Shown here in pieces: positions 1-5,519 of a stretch of DNA of 14,649 nucleotides (the first letter of the stretch is position 1; each line of letters begins with the position of its first letter). Both the position numbers and the translations under genes were made by a program. Source of the stretch: Minisyncoccota bacterium (GTDB lineage Bacteria; Patescibacteriota; Minisyncoccia; Phycocordibacterales; GCA-2747955); NCBI GenBank assembly GCA_938010795.1, contig CALLVB010000104.1:1-14649 (forward strand), read 5' to 3'. The notes below the pieces were generated by a model. That model did no database searches and was not told where the DNA came from. It saw only the letters and a list, made by a program, of their open reading frames with translations.

Positions 1-1
1 T

Positions 2-109
2 ATTCCAGCGGTACCAGTTCTACGAGGACTGTTTGTAAATGTAATCAACTCACCAATCCAAGGACTGGTAGTTGCACTTTCTAAGATCGCAGAGAAAAAA
101 GAAGCTTAA
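2..109 (+). CDS. rplJ: 50S ribosomal protein L10 (uL10), C-terminal fragment
   Basis: The window opens inside this gene; only the last 35 codons and the TAA stop are visible. The peptide reads IPAVPVLRGLFVNVINSPIQ and continues to a lysine-rich end (KIAEKKEA). This matches the family's C-terminal pattern of a short segment followed by the amphipathic helix, the part of L10 on which L7/L12 dimers dock to form the ribosomal stalk. The next gene, 20 bases downstream, is rplL, the usual rplJ-rplL order, which supports the call although the fragment is short. The start and the N-terminal rRNA-binding domain lie outside the window. Confidence 0.85.
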   Translation: MPAVPVLRGLFVNVINSPIQGLVVALSKIAEKKEA

Positions 110-129
110 TAATAATTAACTAATTTACT

Positions 130-645
130 ATGACAGAAGAAGTAAAAAACGAAGAAGTAGTTGAAGAAGTTGCTACAGCAGAAGCACCAGCAGCAGAAGA
201 AACTAAAGAAGAAGTTGCTGAAGTTGCTGCACCAGCAGTAGAGGAAGCAACAGAAGATGAAGGAGCTGATGTAGAAGTACCAGCAAAATTTGAAGCAGTT
301 GTAAAAGCAATTGAAGAAATGTCTGTGCTAGATCTTAACGAACTGGTAAAACTATTCGAAAAGAAATTTGGTGTATCAGCAGCTGCAGTAGCAGTAGCTG
401 GTGGAGCTGGAGGTGGAGACGCAGCAGCAGAGAAGACTGAATTTGATGTAGAGCTTACAGAAGTAGGTGGAGCAAAAATTGCAGTAATTAAAGCTGTTAA
501 GGCTGCTTTAGGTCTAGGACTTAAAGAAGCTAAAGAACTAGTTGATGGAGCTCCTGCGGTTCTAAAAGCTGGAATGAAGAAAGAAGACGCAGAAGCACTG
601 AAAGCTGCTATTGAAGAAGCTGGAGGTTCTGTTGAGCTTAAGTAG
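130..645 (+). CDS. rplL: 50S ribosomal protein L7/L12 (bL12) with acidic N-terminal extension
   Basis: This is the stalk protein that recruits translation GTPases to the ribosome. Residues 53-85 match the dimerising N-terminal domain (AIEEMSVLDLNELVKLFEKK), about 86-102 form an Ala/Gly hinge, and 103-171 form the C-terminal factor-binding domain with the hallmark KAALGLGLKEAKELV. Bacterial L7/L12 is usually about 120-130 residues; this one is 171. The excess is a low-complexity Glu/Ala/Val/Pro segment at residues 1-52 with almost no positive charge. There is no internal Met before residue 64, which already lies in the conserved domain, so the ATG at 130 is the only sensible start. No Shine-Dalgarno sequence precedes it, only an A/T-rich spacer. 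It lies 20 bases behind rplJ in the same transcription unit and ends in TAG. Confidence 0.95.
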   Translation: MTEEVKNEEVVEEVATAEAPAAEETKEEVAEVAAPAVEEATEDEGADVEVPAKFEAVVKAIEEMSVLDLNELVKLFEKKFGVSAAAVAVAGGAGGGDAAAEKTEFDVELTEVGGAKIAVIKAVKAALGLGLKEAKELVDGAPAVLKAGMKKEDAEALKAAIEEAGGSVELK

Positions 646-690
646 GGAGTATTCGAGGCGAATGCCGAAGAAGAGGACCATACGAAGCTT

Positions 691-768
691 ATGTTGTACT
701 GAGTAAAACAACGAACGAAGGTGAGTATGTTTTAGTACAGTATCGACGGAATTAAAATAGTCTCACCT
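691..768 (+). ncRNA. possible pseudoknotted RNA in the rplL 3' region
   Basis: Bases 691-700 pair with 734-743 over 10 bp including G-T wobbles. After a 4-base bulge (gagt, 701-704), 705-710 pair with 728-733. The enclosed loop holds aggtgag (719-725), the exact complement of ctcacct at 762-768, so an H-type pseudoknot can form. A small ggc/gcc hairpin lies just upstream (657-666) and an intrinsic terminator just downstream. There is no coding frame here. It could be a 3'-UTR-derived small RNA, an mRNA-stabilising 3' structure or an attenuator-like element. I do not recognise it as a known RNA family, and the fold was found by eye. Confidence 0.35.
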
Positions 769-782
769 ATAAAGAGTATTTT

Positions 783-815
783 AAAGAAAAAACTGCCATC
801 GGCAGTTTTTTCTTT
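783..815 (+). terminator. intrinsic terminator after rplJ-rplL
   Basis: A perfect 15-bp inverted repeat (783-797 with 801-815) around the loop atc has a ctgcc/ggcag core, an A-run on the left arm and TTTTTT on the right. By symmetry it could act in both directions, but no gene enters from the right. Confidence 0.9.
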
Positions 816-865
816 GCCTCGTTTCGATTATAAACAGCTTATTAAGAGACGGTCCCATATCTTTA

Positions 866-893
866 TTGACAAGCGTAAACGGTGTGCTAATAT
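866..893 (+). promoter_or_regulatory. promoter of the rpsS ribosomal operon
   Basis: A consensus -35 TTGACA (866-871), a 16-base spacer and TAATAT (888-893) preceded by TGC make an extended -10. The predicted transcription start near 900 gives a leader of about 97 bases before rpsS. It lies just downstream of the rplL terminator, so the ribosomal operon is independently transcribed. Confidence 0.8.
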
Positions 894-906
894 ACCCGGT
901 ATTCAC

Positions 907-970
907 ATCTTGCCAGGCAACCATTCGGATATGAGAGTTTCCGACACTTGAGACCCTGGACCCACAAGAT
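907..970 (+). promoter_or_regulatory. folded 5' leader of the rpsS operon, candidate ribosomal-protein regulatory RNA
   Basis: Bases 907-912 (atcttg) pair with 965-970 (caagat), and 913-917 (ccagg) pair with 955-959 (cctgg), with an asymmetric five-base internal loop on the 3' side. Inside, 925-929 (tcgga) pair with 940-944 (tccga). The result is a stacked helix with a nested hairpin about 25 bases upstream of the start codon. Autogenous control by a product of the operon is the usual role of such leaders. This one does not match a class I recognise, and the pairing was found by eye. Confidence 0.45.
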
Positions 971-996
971 TCTGATTTTAAAATTATAATAACTCT

Positions 997-1323
997 ATGA
1001 CACGATCAATTAAGAAAGGACCATACGTAAATCCTCGAATCTTAAAAAAGGTTCAAGGTGTTAAACCAGCAGAGGCAGGTGTAATTAAGGTGTGGGACAG
1101 AGCATGTATGATTCACCCAGATATGGTTGGATTCAAGTTTGGTGTACACAACGGTAAAGACTTTATCGAAGTGGCAGCAACAGAAGACATGGTTGGGCAC
1201 AGACTAGGAGAATTTTCTGAGACTAAGAAATTCTGGCGACATGGAGGTAAGATGCAGAAAGAGCTTGATGTTAAGAAGAAAGAAGCAGAAATTCAAGCAG
1301 CTAAAGCCGCTAAGAACGCATAA
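997..1323 (+). CDS. rpsS: 30S ribosomal protein S19 (uS19)
   Basis: S19 is a 30S head protein that binds 16S rRNA with S13. The start MTRSIKKGPYVNPRIL matches the family's 'SxKKGPYV' opening, and the central block MIHPDMVGFKFGVHNGKDFI and MVGHRLGEF are diagnostic. The protein is 108 residues against a usual ~92. The common 'T..YRGH' end is replaced by KKFWRHGGK, followed by an added Lys/Ala/Glu-rich helical tail (about 86-108). It is the first gene of the operon; the genes that normally precede it in the S10 cluster (S10, L3, L4, L23, L2) are not upstream. There is no Shine-Dalgarno sequence: the ATG follows an A/T-rich stretch. The next gene begins 21 bases later. Confidence 0.97.
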   Translation: MTRSIKKGPYVNPRILKKVQGVKPAEAGVIKVWDRACMIHPDMVGFKFGVHNGKDFIEVAATEDMVGHRLGEFSETKKFWRHGGKMQKELDVKKKEAEIQAAKAAKNA

Positions 1324-1344
1324 TAATGAACTAATATTACTACT

Positions 1345-1686
1345 ATGAAAACCGTAACAGCAAACGTAAAAAACTACAGAGCAGCACCCCGAAAAGTACG
1401 ACTTTTGGCTGACTTTGTACGTGGAAAAGATGCAAATAAGGCTCTAGCAGAACTACAGTTCGTTAATAAGCGACATGCACCAGCTATTGCAAAGGCAATT
1501 GCATCAGCTATCGCAAATGCTAAAGAGAACACTGACATGGATACAAAAAACTTGGTAATCTCATCAATTGAGGTACAAGAAGGTAAAACAATGAAACGAT
1601 TCCGAGCTGGATCAAATGGACGAGGACTGCCAATGCGAAAAAGACTTTCTCACATTCACGTAACACTAACCGAACAAATTAATTAA
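1345..1686 (+). CDS. rplV: 50S ribosomal protein L22 (uL22)
   Basis: L22 lines the peptide exit tunnel and contacts all 23S rRNA domains. The 113-residue length is typical. The YRAAPRKVRLLADFVRGK block near the N-terminus corresponds to the family's 'ARxSPRKVRLVADLIRGK', and the C-terminal GSNGRGLPMRKRLSHIHVTL corresponds to the beta-hairpin loop and the conserved 'KRTSHITVVL' ending. It lies between rpsS and rpsC with spacers of 21 and 7 bases and no Shine-Dalgarno sequence, which suggests translation coupled to or dependent on an unstructured A/T-rich leader. Confidence 0.97.
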   Translation: MKTVTANVKNYRAAPRKVRLLADFVRGKDANKALAELQFVNKRHAPAIAKAIASAIANAKENTDMDTKNLVISSIEVQEGKTMKRFRAGSNGRGLPMRKRLSHIHVTLTEQIN

Positions 1687-1693
1687 TCTGCTT

Positions 1694-2362
1694 ATGACAA
1701 AAATAGTACACCCATACGCTCACCGACTTGGAGGATCAGGAATCCGAGATTGGAAATCAAGATGGTCTTCTACATCAGGGGATTATGTTACGTTTCTCAA
1801 GACAGATACCTTTGTTCGTGAGTACCTACAAAAAGAACTTGCAGGTAAATATGTTTCAGATATTGAAATCGAACGAGATGACGATAACTATAAAGTAATT
1901 GTTAAAACATCTAGATCAGGAATGATCATTGGACGAGGGGGAGATGGAATTGAGGTGATCAAAAAAGGGATGGTTGCAATGCTTAAAAAGAAATCAATCA
2001 CACTTCCTAAGAATATCCGAATCGAAGTTGATGACATTAAGTCACCAGATTCAGACGCAGGAGTAGTAGCAGCACAAGTAGTTGAGGGATTAGAGAAACG
2101 ACTACCATTCCGTCGAGTTCTTAAATCAACAGTTGAAAAAGCAATGGCTAACCGAGACGTTCTTGGAATTAAAGTGGCATTAGCTGGTAGGTTAGGAGGA
2201 GCTGAAATGGCCAGGAAAGAGTACCTTATTAAAGGACGATTACCACTTCAAACATTCAGAGCGGATATTGATTATAGGCATGTAGAAGCAAACTTAGCAT
2301 ACGGAGTTATCGGAGTTAAAGTATGGATCTACCGAGGAGATATCTTCGATAAGAAAAAATAA
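1694..2362 (+). CDS. rpsC: 30S ribosomal protein S3 (uS3)
   Basis: S3 sits at the mRNA entry site of the 30S subunit. The opening VHPYAHRLG...WKSRW resembles the bacterial 'VHPxGxRLGI...WxSRWF'. The KH RNA-binding domain is clear, with the GXXG-type loop MIIGRGGDGIEVIKKG at about residues 76-91. The C-terminal domain carries GRLGGAEMARKEYLIKGRLP and the ending YGVIGVKVWIYRGDI. At 222 residues it is of normal length. It follows rplV by 7 bases and is separated from rplP by a structured 124-base gap, unusual inside a ribosomal operon. Confidence 0.97.
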   Translation: MTKIVHPYAHRLGGSGIRDWKSRWSSTSGDYVTFLKTDTFVREYLQKELAGKYVSDIEIERDDDNYKVIVKTSRSGMIIGRGGDGIEVIKKGMVAMLKKKSITLPKNIRIEVDDIKSPDSDAGVVAAQVVEGLEKRLPFRRVLKSTVEKAMANRDVLGIKVALAGRLGGAEMARKEYLIKGRLPLQTFRADIDYRHVEANLAYGVIGVKVWIYRGDIFDKKK

Positions 2363-2363
2363 A

Positions 2364-2456
2364 TTTACATTACAAATCCAACCACACTTTGTGTGTGCGG
2401 ATCATGACTTACTAGCGAGTACCCCTCTGAGTTATGATCCGCGCCTGTAAAGGTAC
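2364..2456 (+). promoter_or_regulatory. structured intercistronic RNA between rpsC and rplP, possible pseudoknot
   Basis: The 124-base gap holds several nested pairings: tttaca 2364-2369 with tgtaaa 2446-2451; a small hairpin cacac-ttt-gtgtg (2383-2395); and a strong 13-bp stem, 2397-2409 with 2430-2442, having one G-T wobble. The 20-base loop of that stem contains gtacc (2419-2423), complementary to ggtac (2452-2456) just after the stem, which would make a pseudoknot about 30 bases before the rplP start. No T-run follows the stem, so it is not an ordinary terminator. A translational repressor site or an RNA processing site is the most likely role. I do not recognise the family. Confidence 0.55.
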
Positions 2457-2486
2457 GGTTTCCAAAAAAACAATAATTATAAAAAC

Positions 2487-2906
2487 ATGTTATTCCCAAA
2501 CAAGGTAAAACACAGAAAATGGCAGACAGGACGAAAACACCTAGCAAAGCGTGGAGTTGCTTCTCGAGGTAACACTATTGCATTTGGTGCATTTGGTCTT
2601 AAAGCTATGTCTCAAGCACGAATTACTTCAAATCAGATTGAGGCAGCTCGTAAAGTTATCAAGCGAACAGTTGGAAAAACAGGAAGTGTATACATTCGAG
2701 TTTTTCCTGATCGTCCAGTAACACAAAAAGCTGCTGAAGTTGGTATGGGTAAGGGTAAAGGAGCACCAGTAGGATTCTGCTTTGATGTAAAGCCAGGACG
2801 AGTTCTCTTCGAGGTTGCTGGAGTTCCAGAAGAAGTAGCAAGAGAAGCACTTAGAAAAGGTGGTACTAAAATGCCCAACAAAACTAAAGTAGTAGCACGA
2901 CTATAA
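2487..2906 (+). CDS. rplP: 50S ribosomal protein L16 (uL16)
   Basis: L16 is a 50S protein at the A-site tRNA elbow. The opening MLFPNKVKHRKWQTGR parallels the family's 'MLxPKRxKyRKxxrGR'. The conserved segments TIAFGAFGLKAMSQARITSN and GMGKGKGAPVGFCFDVKPGR match the tRNA-contacting loop (family: 'RMGKGKGxxxxWVAxVxPGR'). 139 residues is normal. The start follows an A-rich stretch without a Shine-Dalgarno sequence, directly behind the folded element described at 2364-2456, so access to this start may depend on that RNA. It is 11 bases from rpmC. Confidence 0.97.
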   Translation: MLFPNKVKHRKWQTGRKHLAKRGVASRGNTIAFGAFGLKAMSQARITSNQIEAARKVIKRTVGKTGSVYIRVFPDRPVTQKAAEVGMGKGKGAPVGFCFDVKPGRVLFEVAGVPEEVAREALRKGGTKMPNKTKVVARL

Positions 2907-2917
2907 TTAAAACCGTT

Positions 2918-3115
2918 ATGAAAAGCACAGAACTACAAAAGAAAAAAGATGCAGATTTGCTAAAACTGCTTAAAGAAAAAAAAGAAGCACTTAGAGAGCA
3001 TTCTTTTGGGAGCGCTGGAGCTTCTAAGGGTGTTTCTCCGCGAAACACAAAAAAAGACATTGCACGTATTCTTACTGAGATGTCATCTCGAGCTAACACG
3101 CAAGATAATAAATAG
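2918..3115 (+). CDS. rpmC: 50S ribosomal protein L29 (uL29)
   Basis: L29 is a small helical 50S protein near the exit tunnel and part of the binding platform for chaperones and SRP. The 65-residue length is typical. The opening MKSTELQKKKDADLLKLLKE corresponds to the family's 'MKxxELRxxsxeEL' first helix, and the C-terminal VSPRNTKKDIARILTEM to 'RxVRRdIARikTil'. It carries a short Gly/Ser/Ala loop between helices. It ends in TAG and lies 11 bases after rplP and 3 bases before rpsQ, the standard gene order. Confidence 0.93.
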   Translation: MKSTELQKKKDADLLKLLKEKKEALREHSFGSAGASKGVSPRNTKKDIARILTEMSSRANTQDNK

Positions 3116-3118
3116 CAT

Positions 3119-3376
3119 ATGTCAAAACCTACAAAAAACGAAAATAGTAACCCACGAAAACTAACAGGAGTTGTTACATCTACAAAGATGCAAGATACTG
3201 CAGTAGTTACCGTTGACCGATATGAAAAACATCCAAAGTATGGGAAGTTTATCAAGTCATCAAAAAAATACTCAGTACACAACCCTGAGAACAACGTACA
3301 GGAGGGAGACAAAGTTGTTATTTTAGAAACACGACCAATTTCAAAAACAAAGAAGTTCGTTATTGTATCTGAATAA
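3119..3376 (+). CDS. rpsQ: 30S ribosomal protein S17 (uS17)
   Basis: S17 is a primary 16S rRNA-binding protein with an OB fold. RKLTGVVTSTKMQDTAVVTV matches the family's 'rxlxGvVvSdKMdKTvvV' block, and HPKYGKFIKSSKKYSVHNP and EGDKVVILETRPISKTKKF match the 'HPlYgKxixrskKyxaHDe...GDxVxixEtRPlSKtKrw' blocks. The protein is 85 residues, as expected. Only 3 bases separate it from rpmC. It has no Shine-Dalgarno sequence of its own, so translational coupling is likely. Confidence 0.97.
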   Translation: MSKPTKNENSNPRKLTGVVTSTKMQDTAVVTVDRYEKHPKYGKFIKSSKKYSVHNPENNVQEGDKVVILETRPISKTKKFVIVSE

Positions 3377-3404
3377 TCACCATTAGTAGCATAATCAATA
3401 TAAT

Positions 3405-3779
3405 ATGATTCAACCACAAACAATAGTTAAAGTAACTGATAACTCTGGAGCAAAAATTGCACGAGTATTTAAGGTACTTGGAGGTTCAAAACGAAGGTAT
3501 GCTCGAATTGGTGATGTTGTTGTAGCATCAGTACAAGTAGCTGAACCGAGAAAACAAGTTAAAAAGAAAGATGTTGTATACGGAGTAGTAGTACGACAAA
3601 AACAGCCAATGCGACGAAAAGATGGTTCGTATATTTACTTTGATGAGAACGCAATCGTGATCATCGATAAAGATGGTAAAAAACAACCAAAAGCTGGACG
3701 TGTATTTGGACCAATTCCTCGAGAAATCCAAGAGGCTGGATACCAAAAAATTGCTTCATTAGCACCTGAGGTTGTTTAG
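3405..3779 (+). CDS. rplN: 50S ribosomal protein L14 (uL14)
   Basis: L14 lies at the subunit interface next to L19. The start MIQPQTIVKVTDNSGAKIAR is close to the family consensus, followed by GGSKRRYARIGDVVVASV, RRKDGSYIYFDENAIVIID and the ending RVFGPIPRE...KIASLAPEVV. Of 124 residues, close to the usual 122-123, the only visible changes are small lysine-rich substitutions. It ends in TAG and is followed by rplX after 28 bases. No Shine-Dalgarno sequence is present. Confidence 0.98.
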   Translation: MIQPQTIVKVTDNSGAKIARVFKVLGGSKRRYARIGDVVVASVQVAEPRKQVKKKDVVYGVVVRQKQPMRRKDGSYIYFDENAIVIIDKDGKKQPKAGRVFGPIPREIQEAGYQKIASLAPEVV

Positions 3780-3807
3780 GCACATTACTAATCTATTCAT
3801 TACTATC

Positions 3808-4050
3808 ATGAACGTAAAAAAAGGAGATACAGTAAAACTACTTACTGGAAAAGATAAAGGAAAAGAAGGTACTGTGACTAAAGTACTTATTAAAGAGGGT
3901 AAAGCAGTTGTTGAAGGACTAAATCTTTATAAACGACACATTAAAAATCGAGGCGACGGAGGACAAATTGTTGAATTTGCAGCACCTATTGACGCATCAA
4001 ATCTTAAAGTTACTAAAGCTAACGCTAAGGCAACTCCAAAGAAGAAATAA
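3808..4050 (+). CDS. rplX: 50S ribosomal protein L24 (uL24), short form
   Basis: L24 is an early 50S assembly protein with a KOW RNA-binding motif. I place the start at the ATG at 3808 (MNVKKGDTVKLLTGKDKGKE). An in-frame ATG at 3772 would overlap the end of rplN and add 12 residues unlike the family. The KOW block GKDKGKEGTVTKV and VVEGLNLYKRHIK and GGQIVEFAAPIDASNLKV match well. The protein is then only 80 residues against the usual ~100. The C-terminal part after 'xxSNV' (the segment normally carrying 'RVGfrxxdGkkvRv') is missing and replaced by a short Lys/Ala/Pro tail. Confidence 0.93.
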   Translation: MNVKKGDTVKLLTGKDKGKEGTVTKVLIKEGKAVVEGLNLYKRHIKNRGDGGQIVEFAAPIDASNLKVTKANAKATPKKK

Positions 4051-4059
4051 TAATCTACT

Positions 4060-4611
4060 ATGCAATCAGTACAAGAAAAACAACAAGGAGCGTTTGATGC
4101 ATTGAAGGATGCTTCAGGATACACAAACAAAATGCAATCACCTAAAATTACTCAAGTGGTAATTTCAACAGGTGTAGGTAAGATCAAATCAGACAAAAAT
4201 AAACTGAAAGTGATCGAAGACAGGTTAGCACAAATCACAGGACAAAAAGCTTCTGTGGCAGCTGCAAAGAAATCAATCGCGACATTTAAAACACGAGAAG
4301 GTGATATCGCAGGGTATAAAGTTTCTCTACATGGTCCTCGAATGTACCAATTCTTAGATAAGTTGATCAATATCTCACTTCCACGGACAAAAGACTTCCG
4401 AGGAATCAACAGAACTGTTGTTGATGAGATGGGTAATATGACTATCGGGATCAAGGAACATGTTATTTTCCCAGAAACAGGAGATGAAGAATTGCGAGAC
4501 GTATTTGGTTTAGCAATCACTATTACTAGTACAGCTACAAATCGAGATGACGCATTCCGATTCTTTGAACACATTGGAATTCCATTTAAAAAGGAAGAGG
4601 TAGTAGCATAA
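4060..4611 (+). CDS. rplE: 50S ribosomal protein L5 (uL5)
   Basis: L5 binds 5S rRNA in the central protuberance and contacts P-site tRNA. Diagnostic segments are MQSPKITQVVISTGVGK (family 'mxvPkixKvvvNmGvGea'), ITGQKASVAAAKKSIATFKT (family 'iTGQkpvvtkAkkSIAgFkl'), LPRTKDFRGIN and the C-terminal DEELRDVFGLAITITSTATN. 183 residues is typical. It follows rplX by 9 bases. In the usual spc operon, S14 and S8 come next; here rpmE follows instead. Confidence 0.97.
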   Translation: MQSVQEKQQGAFDALKDASGYTNKMQSPKITQVVISTGVGKIKSDKNKLKVIEDRLAQITGQKASVAAAKKSIATFKTREGDIAGYKVSLHGPRMYQFLDKLINISLPRTKDFRGINRTVVDEMGNMTIGIKEHVIFPETGDEELRDVFGLAITITSTATNRDDAFRFFEHIGIPFKKEEVVA

Positions 4612-4621
4612 TATTAGAACT

Positions 4622-4828
4622 ATGAAAAAAGACATACACCCAGAATACAATGAAGCGGTAGAAGTTACTTGTTCGTGTGGACAAAAACATGTTGTGGGTT
4701 CTACAAAAAAAGAACTACGAGTAGAAATTTGTTCAGCATGTCATCCATTTTATACTGGACAAGAGAAATCTCTTGATACAGCTGGACGAGTTGACCGATT
4801 CAACCAACGATTTGCCAAGAAAGATTAA
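4622..4828 (+). CDS. rpmE: 50S ribosomal protein L31 (bL31), zinc-binding type
   Basis: L31 bridges the 50S central protuberance and the 30S head. The opening MKKDIHPEYNEAVEVTCSCG is typical, and four cysteines at residues 17, 19, 37 and 40 form the C-x-C...C-x-x-C zinc site of the 'C+' paralogue, followed by HPFYTGQ and the C-terminal RVDRFNQRF. At 68 residues its length is normal. It is the last gene of the operon, 10 bases after rplE and directly before a terminator. L31 is normally encoded elsewhere in bacteria, so its place in a truncated S10/spc cluster is a lineage-specific arrangement. Confidence 0.97.
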   Translation: MKKDIHPEYNEAVEVTCSCGQKHVVGSTKKELRVEICSACHPFYTGQEKSLDTAGRVDRFNQRFAKKD

Positions 4829-4839
4829 TTTTCTAAGTA

Positions 4840-4875
4840 ATATAAAAAACTCACTATCTGGTGAGTTTTTTATAT
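4840..4875 (+). terminator. intrinsic terminator of the ribosomal operon
   Basis: A perfect 15-bp inverted repeat (4840-4854 with 4861-4875) around the loop tatctg has a ctcac/gtgag core, an A-run on the left arm and TTTTTT on the right. It begins 11 bases after the rpmE stop. Confidence 0.9.
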
Positions 4876-4877
4876 GC

Positions 4878-4908
4878 TTGATGGAATTAATGTAGCATGA
4901 CATAATAT
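4878..4908 (+). promoter_or_regulatory. possible promoter of the first RHH paralogue
   Basis: TAATAT at 4903-4908 is a good -10. The best upstream -35 is TTGATG (4878-4883) with a long 19-base spacer, so the assignment is weak. The -10 lies within a small inverted repeat agcat-N8-atgct (4894-4911). An AAGGAG Shine-Dalgarno sequence follows at 4918-4923, seven bases before the ATG. Confidence 0.45.
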
Positions 4909-4929
4909 GCTTTAGAAAAGGAGAAGTAT

Positions 4930-5427
4930 ATGTCGAATGTTCATGAATTAATACCACGCAGTCAGCCTACCAAGTCCGATACCTCTGCTTTGATTCACAC
5001 AAGCTTCATAGTCGAAACACATATCACAAAGATGATACAAGAAGAGTTAGATGATGCTTCTGGGTGTATCAATAATCATTTTATCAGGAAGGTATTTTCA
5101 CTATATTATAATTCAGTGATGATTAATTATAGGGGTCGAACACTTGTTTTCCCTGGGCTTGATGAGAATTATAATATCTCTCAGATTACACACGATACAG
5201 TCTCTGGTAATCGTGATATGCTCACGTTGTCACTAAATACATCACGTGAAGAGTACCTGCAAACGATTATCACCTATACGTCAGCAACATCACTAGGTGA
5301 TGTGCTCAGAGAAAGCTTTTATTTCTATCATCTGTTTCTGAGTAGAAATAAAGGAGAACATAAACCATACGTGTATGGATTTGATGATTCTTATTATCTT
5401 GAAGATATTCTCCTTCATTGCACATAA
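4930..5427 (+). CDS. putative tandem ribbon-helix-helix DNA-binding protein, paralogue 1
   Basis: I do not recognise a named family. The 165-residue protein appears to hold two RHH-like repeats. At residues 20-63, a strand (ALIHTSFIVE) is followed by two helices ending FIRKVFSLYYNSVM. At 97-137, the strand MLTLSLNTSREEY is followed by a helix, the turn TSATSLGDVLRES and a second helix. The second repeat fits the CopG-type pattern of strand, helix, 'G(L/I)S.S..IR.A' and helix. Two repeats in one chain could fold as an intramolecular pseudo-dimer. It is paralogous to the gene at 5600: shared features are YYNxxM, a GDVLR motif at nearly the same position, an aromatic final helix and similar length. 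It has a strong Shine-Dalgarno sequence and its own terminator. A role as repressor or nucleoid-associated regulator is inference. Confidence 0.6.
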   Translation: MSNVHELIPRSQPTKSDTSALIHTSFIVETHITKMIQEELDDASGCINNHFIRKVFSLYYNSVMINYRGRTLVFPGLDENYNISQITHDTVSGNRDMLTLSLNTSREEYLQTIITYTSATSLGDVLRESFYFYHLFLSRNKGEHKPYVYGFDDSYYLEDILLHCT

Positions 5428-5432
5428 TCTAT

Positions 5433-5457
5433 GTCCCGCTTCTGCGGGACTATTTTT
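5433..5457 (+). terminator. intrinsic terminator after RHH paralogue 1
   Basis: gtcccgc (5433-5439) and gcgggac (5444-5450) form a 7-bp GC-rich stem with a 4-base loop, followed by TATTTTTT. It begins five bases after the stop codon. Confidence 0.9.
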
Positions 5458-5519
5458 TATAAGAATAATTACTGTATAAATCGCTCTCGGTAAATCTTTG
5501 TCATGCTTCTGCTGTAAAT

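Larger units (their letters stand above)
646..996 (+). other. 351-base gene-free interval between rplL and rpsS
   Basis: No coding frame is credible here. In order it holds the potential pseudoknot RNA (691-768), the rplL terminator (783-815), about 50 bases in which I see nothing (816-865), the rpsS promoter (866-893) and the folded rpsS leader (907-970), ending in an A/T-rich stretch before the rpsS start. Confidence 0.7.

Noticed and set aside
2884..3423. A 179-codon minus-strand frame across rpmC and rpsQ
   Set aside because: It lies antisense to three well-identified ribosomal protein genes and its Phe/Ser-rich composition is typical of a shadow frame.
3772..3807. A 12-residue upstream extension of rplX
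   Set aside because: It overlaps the end of rplN and encodes a hydrophobic stretch not found in L24; the KOW domain begins normally from the ATG at 3808.
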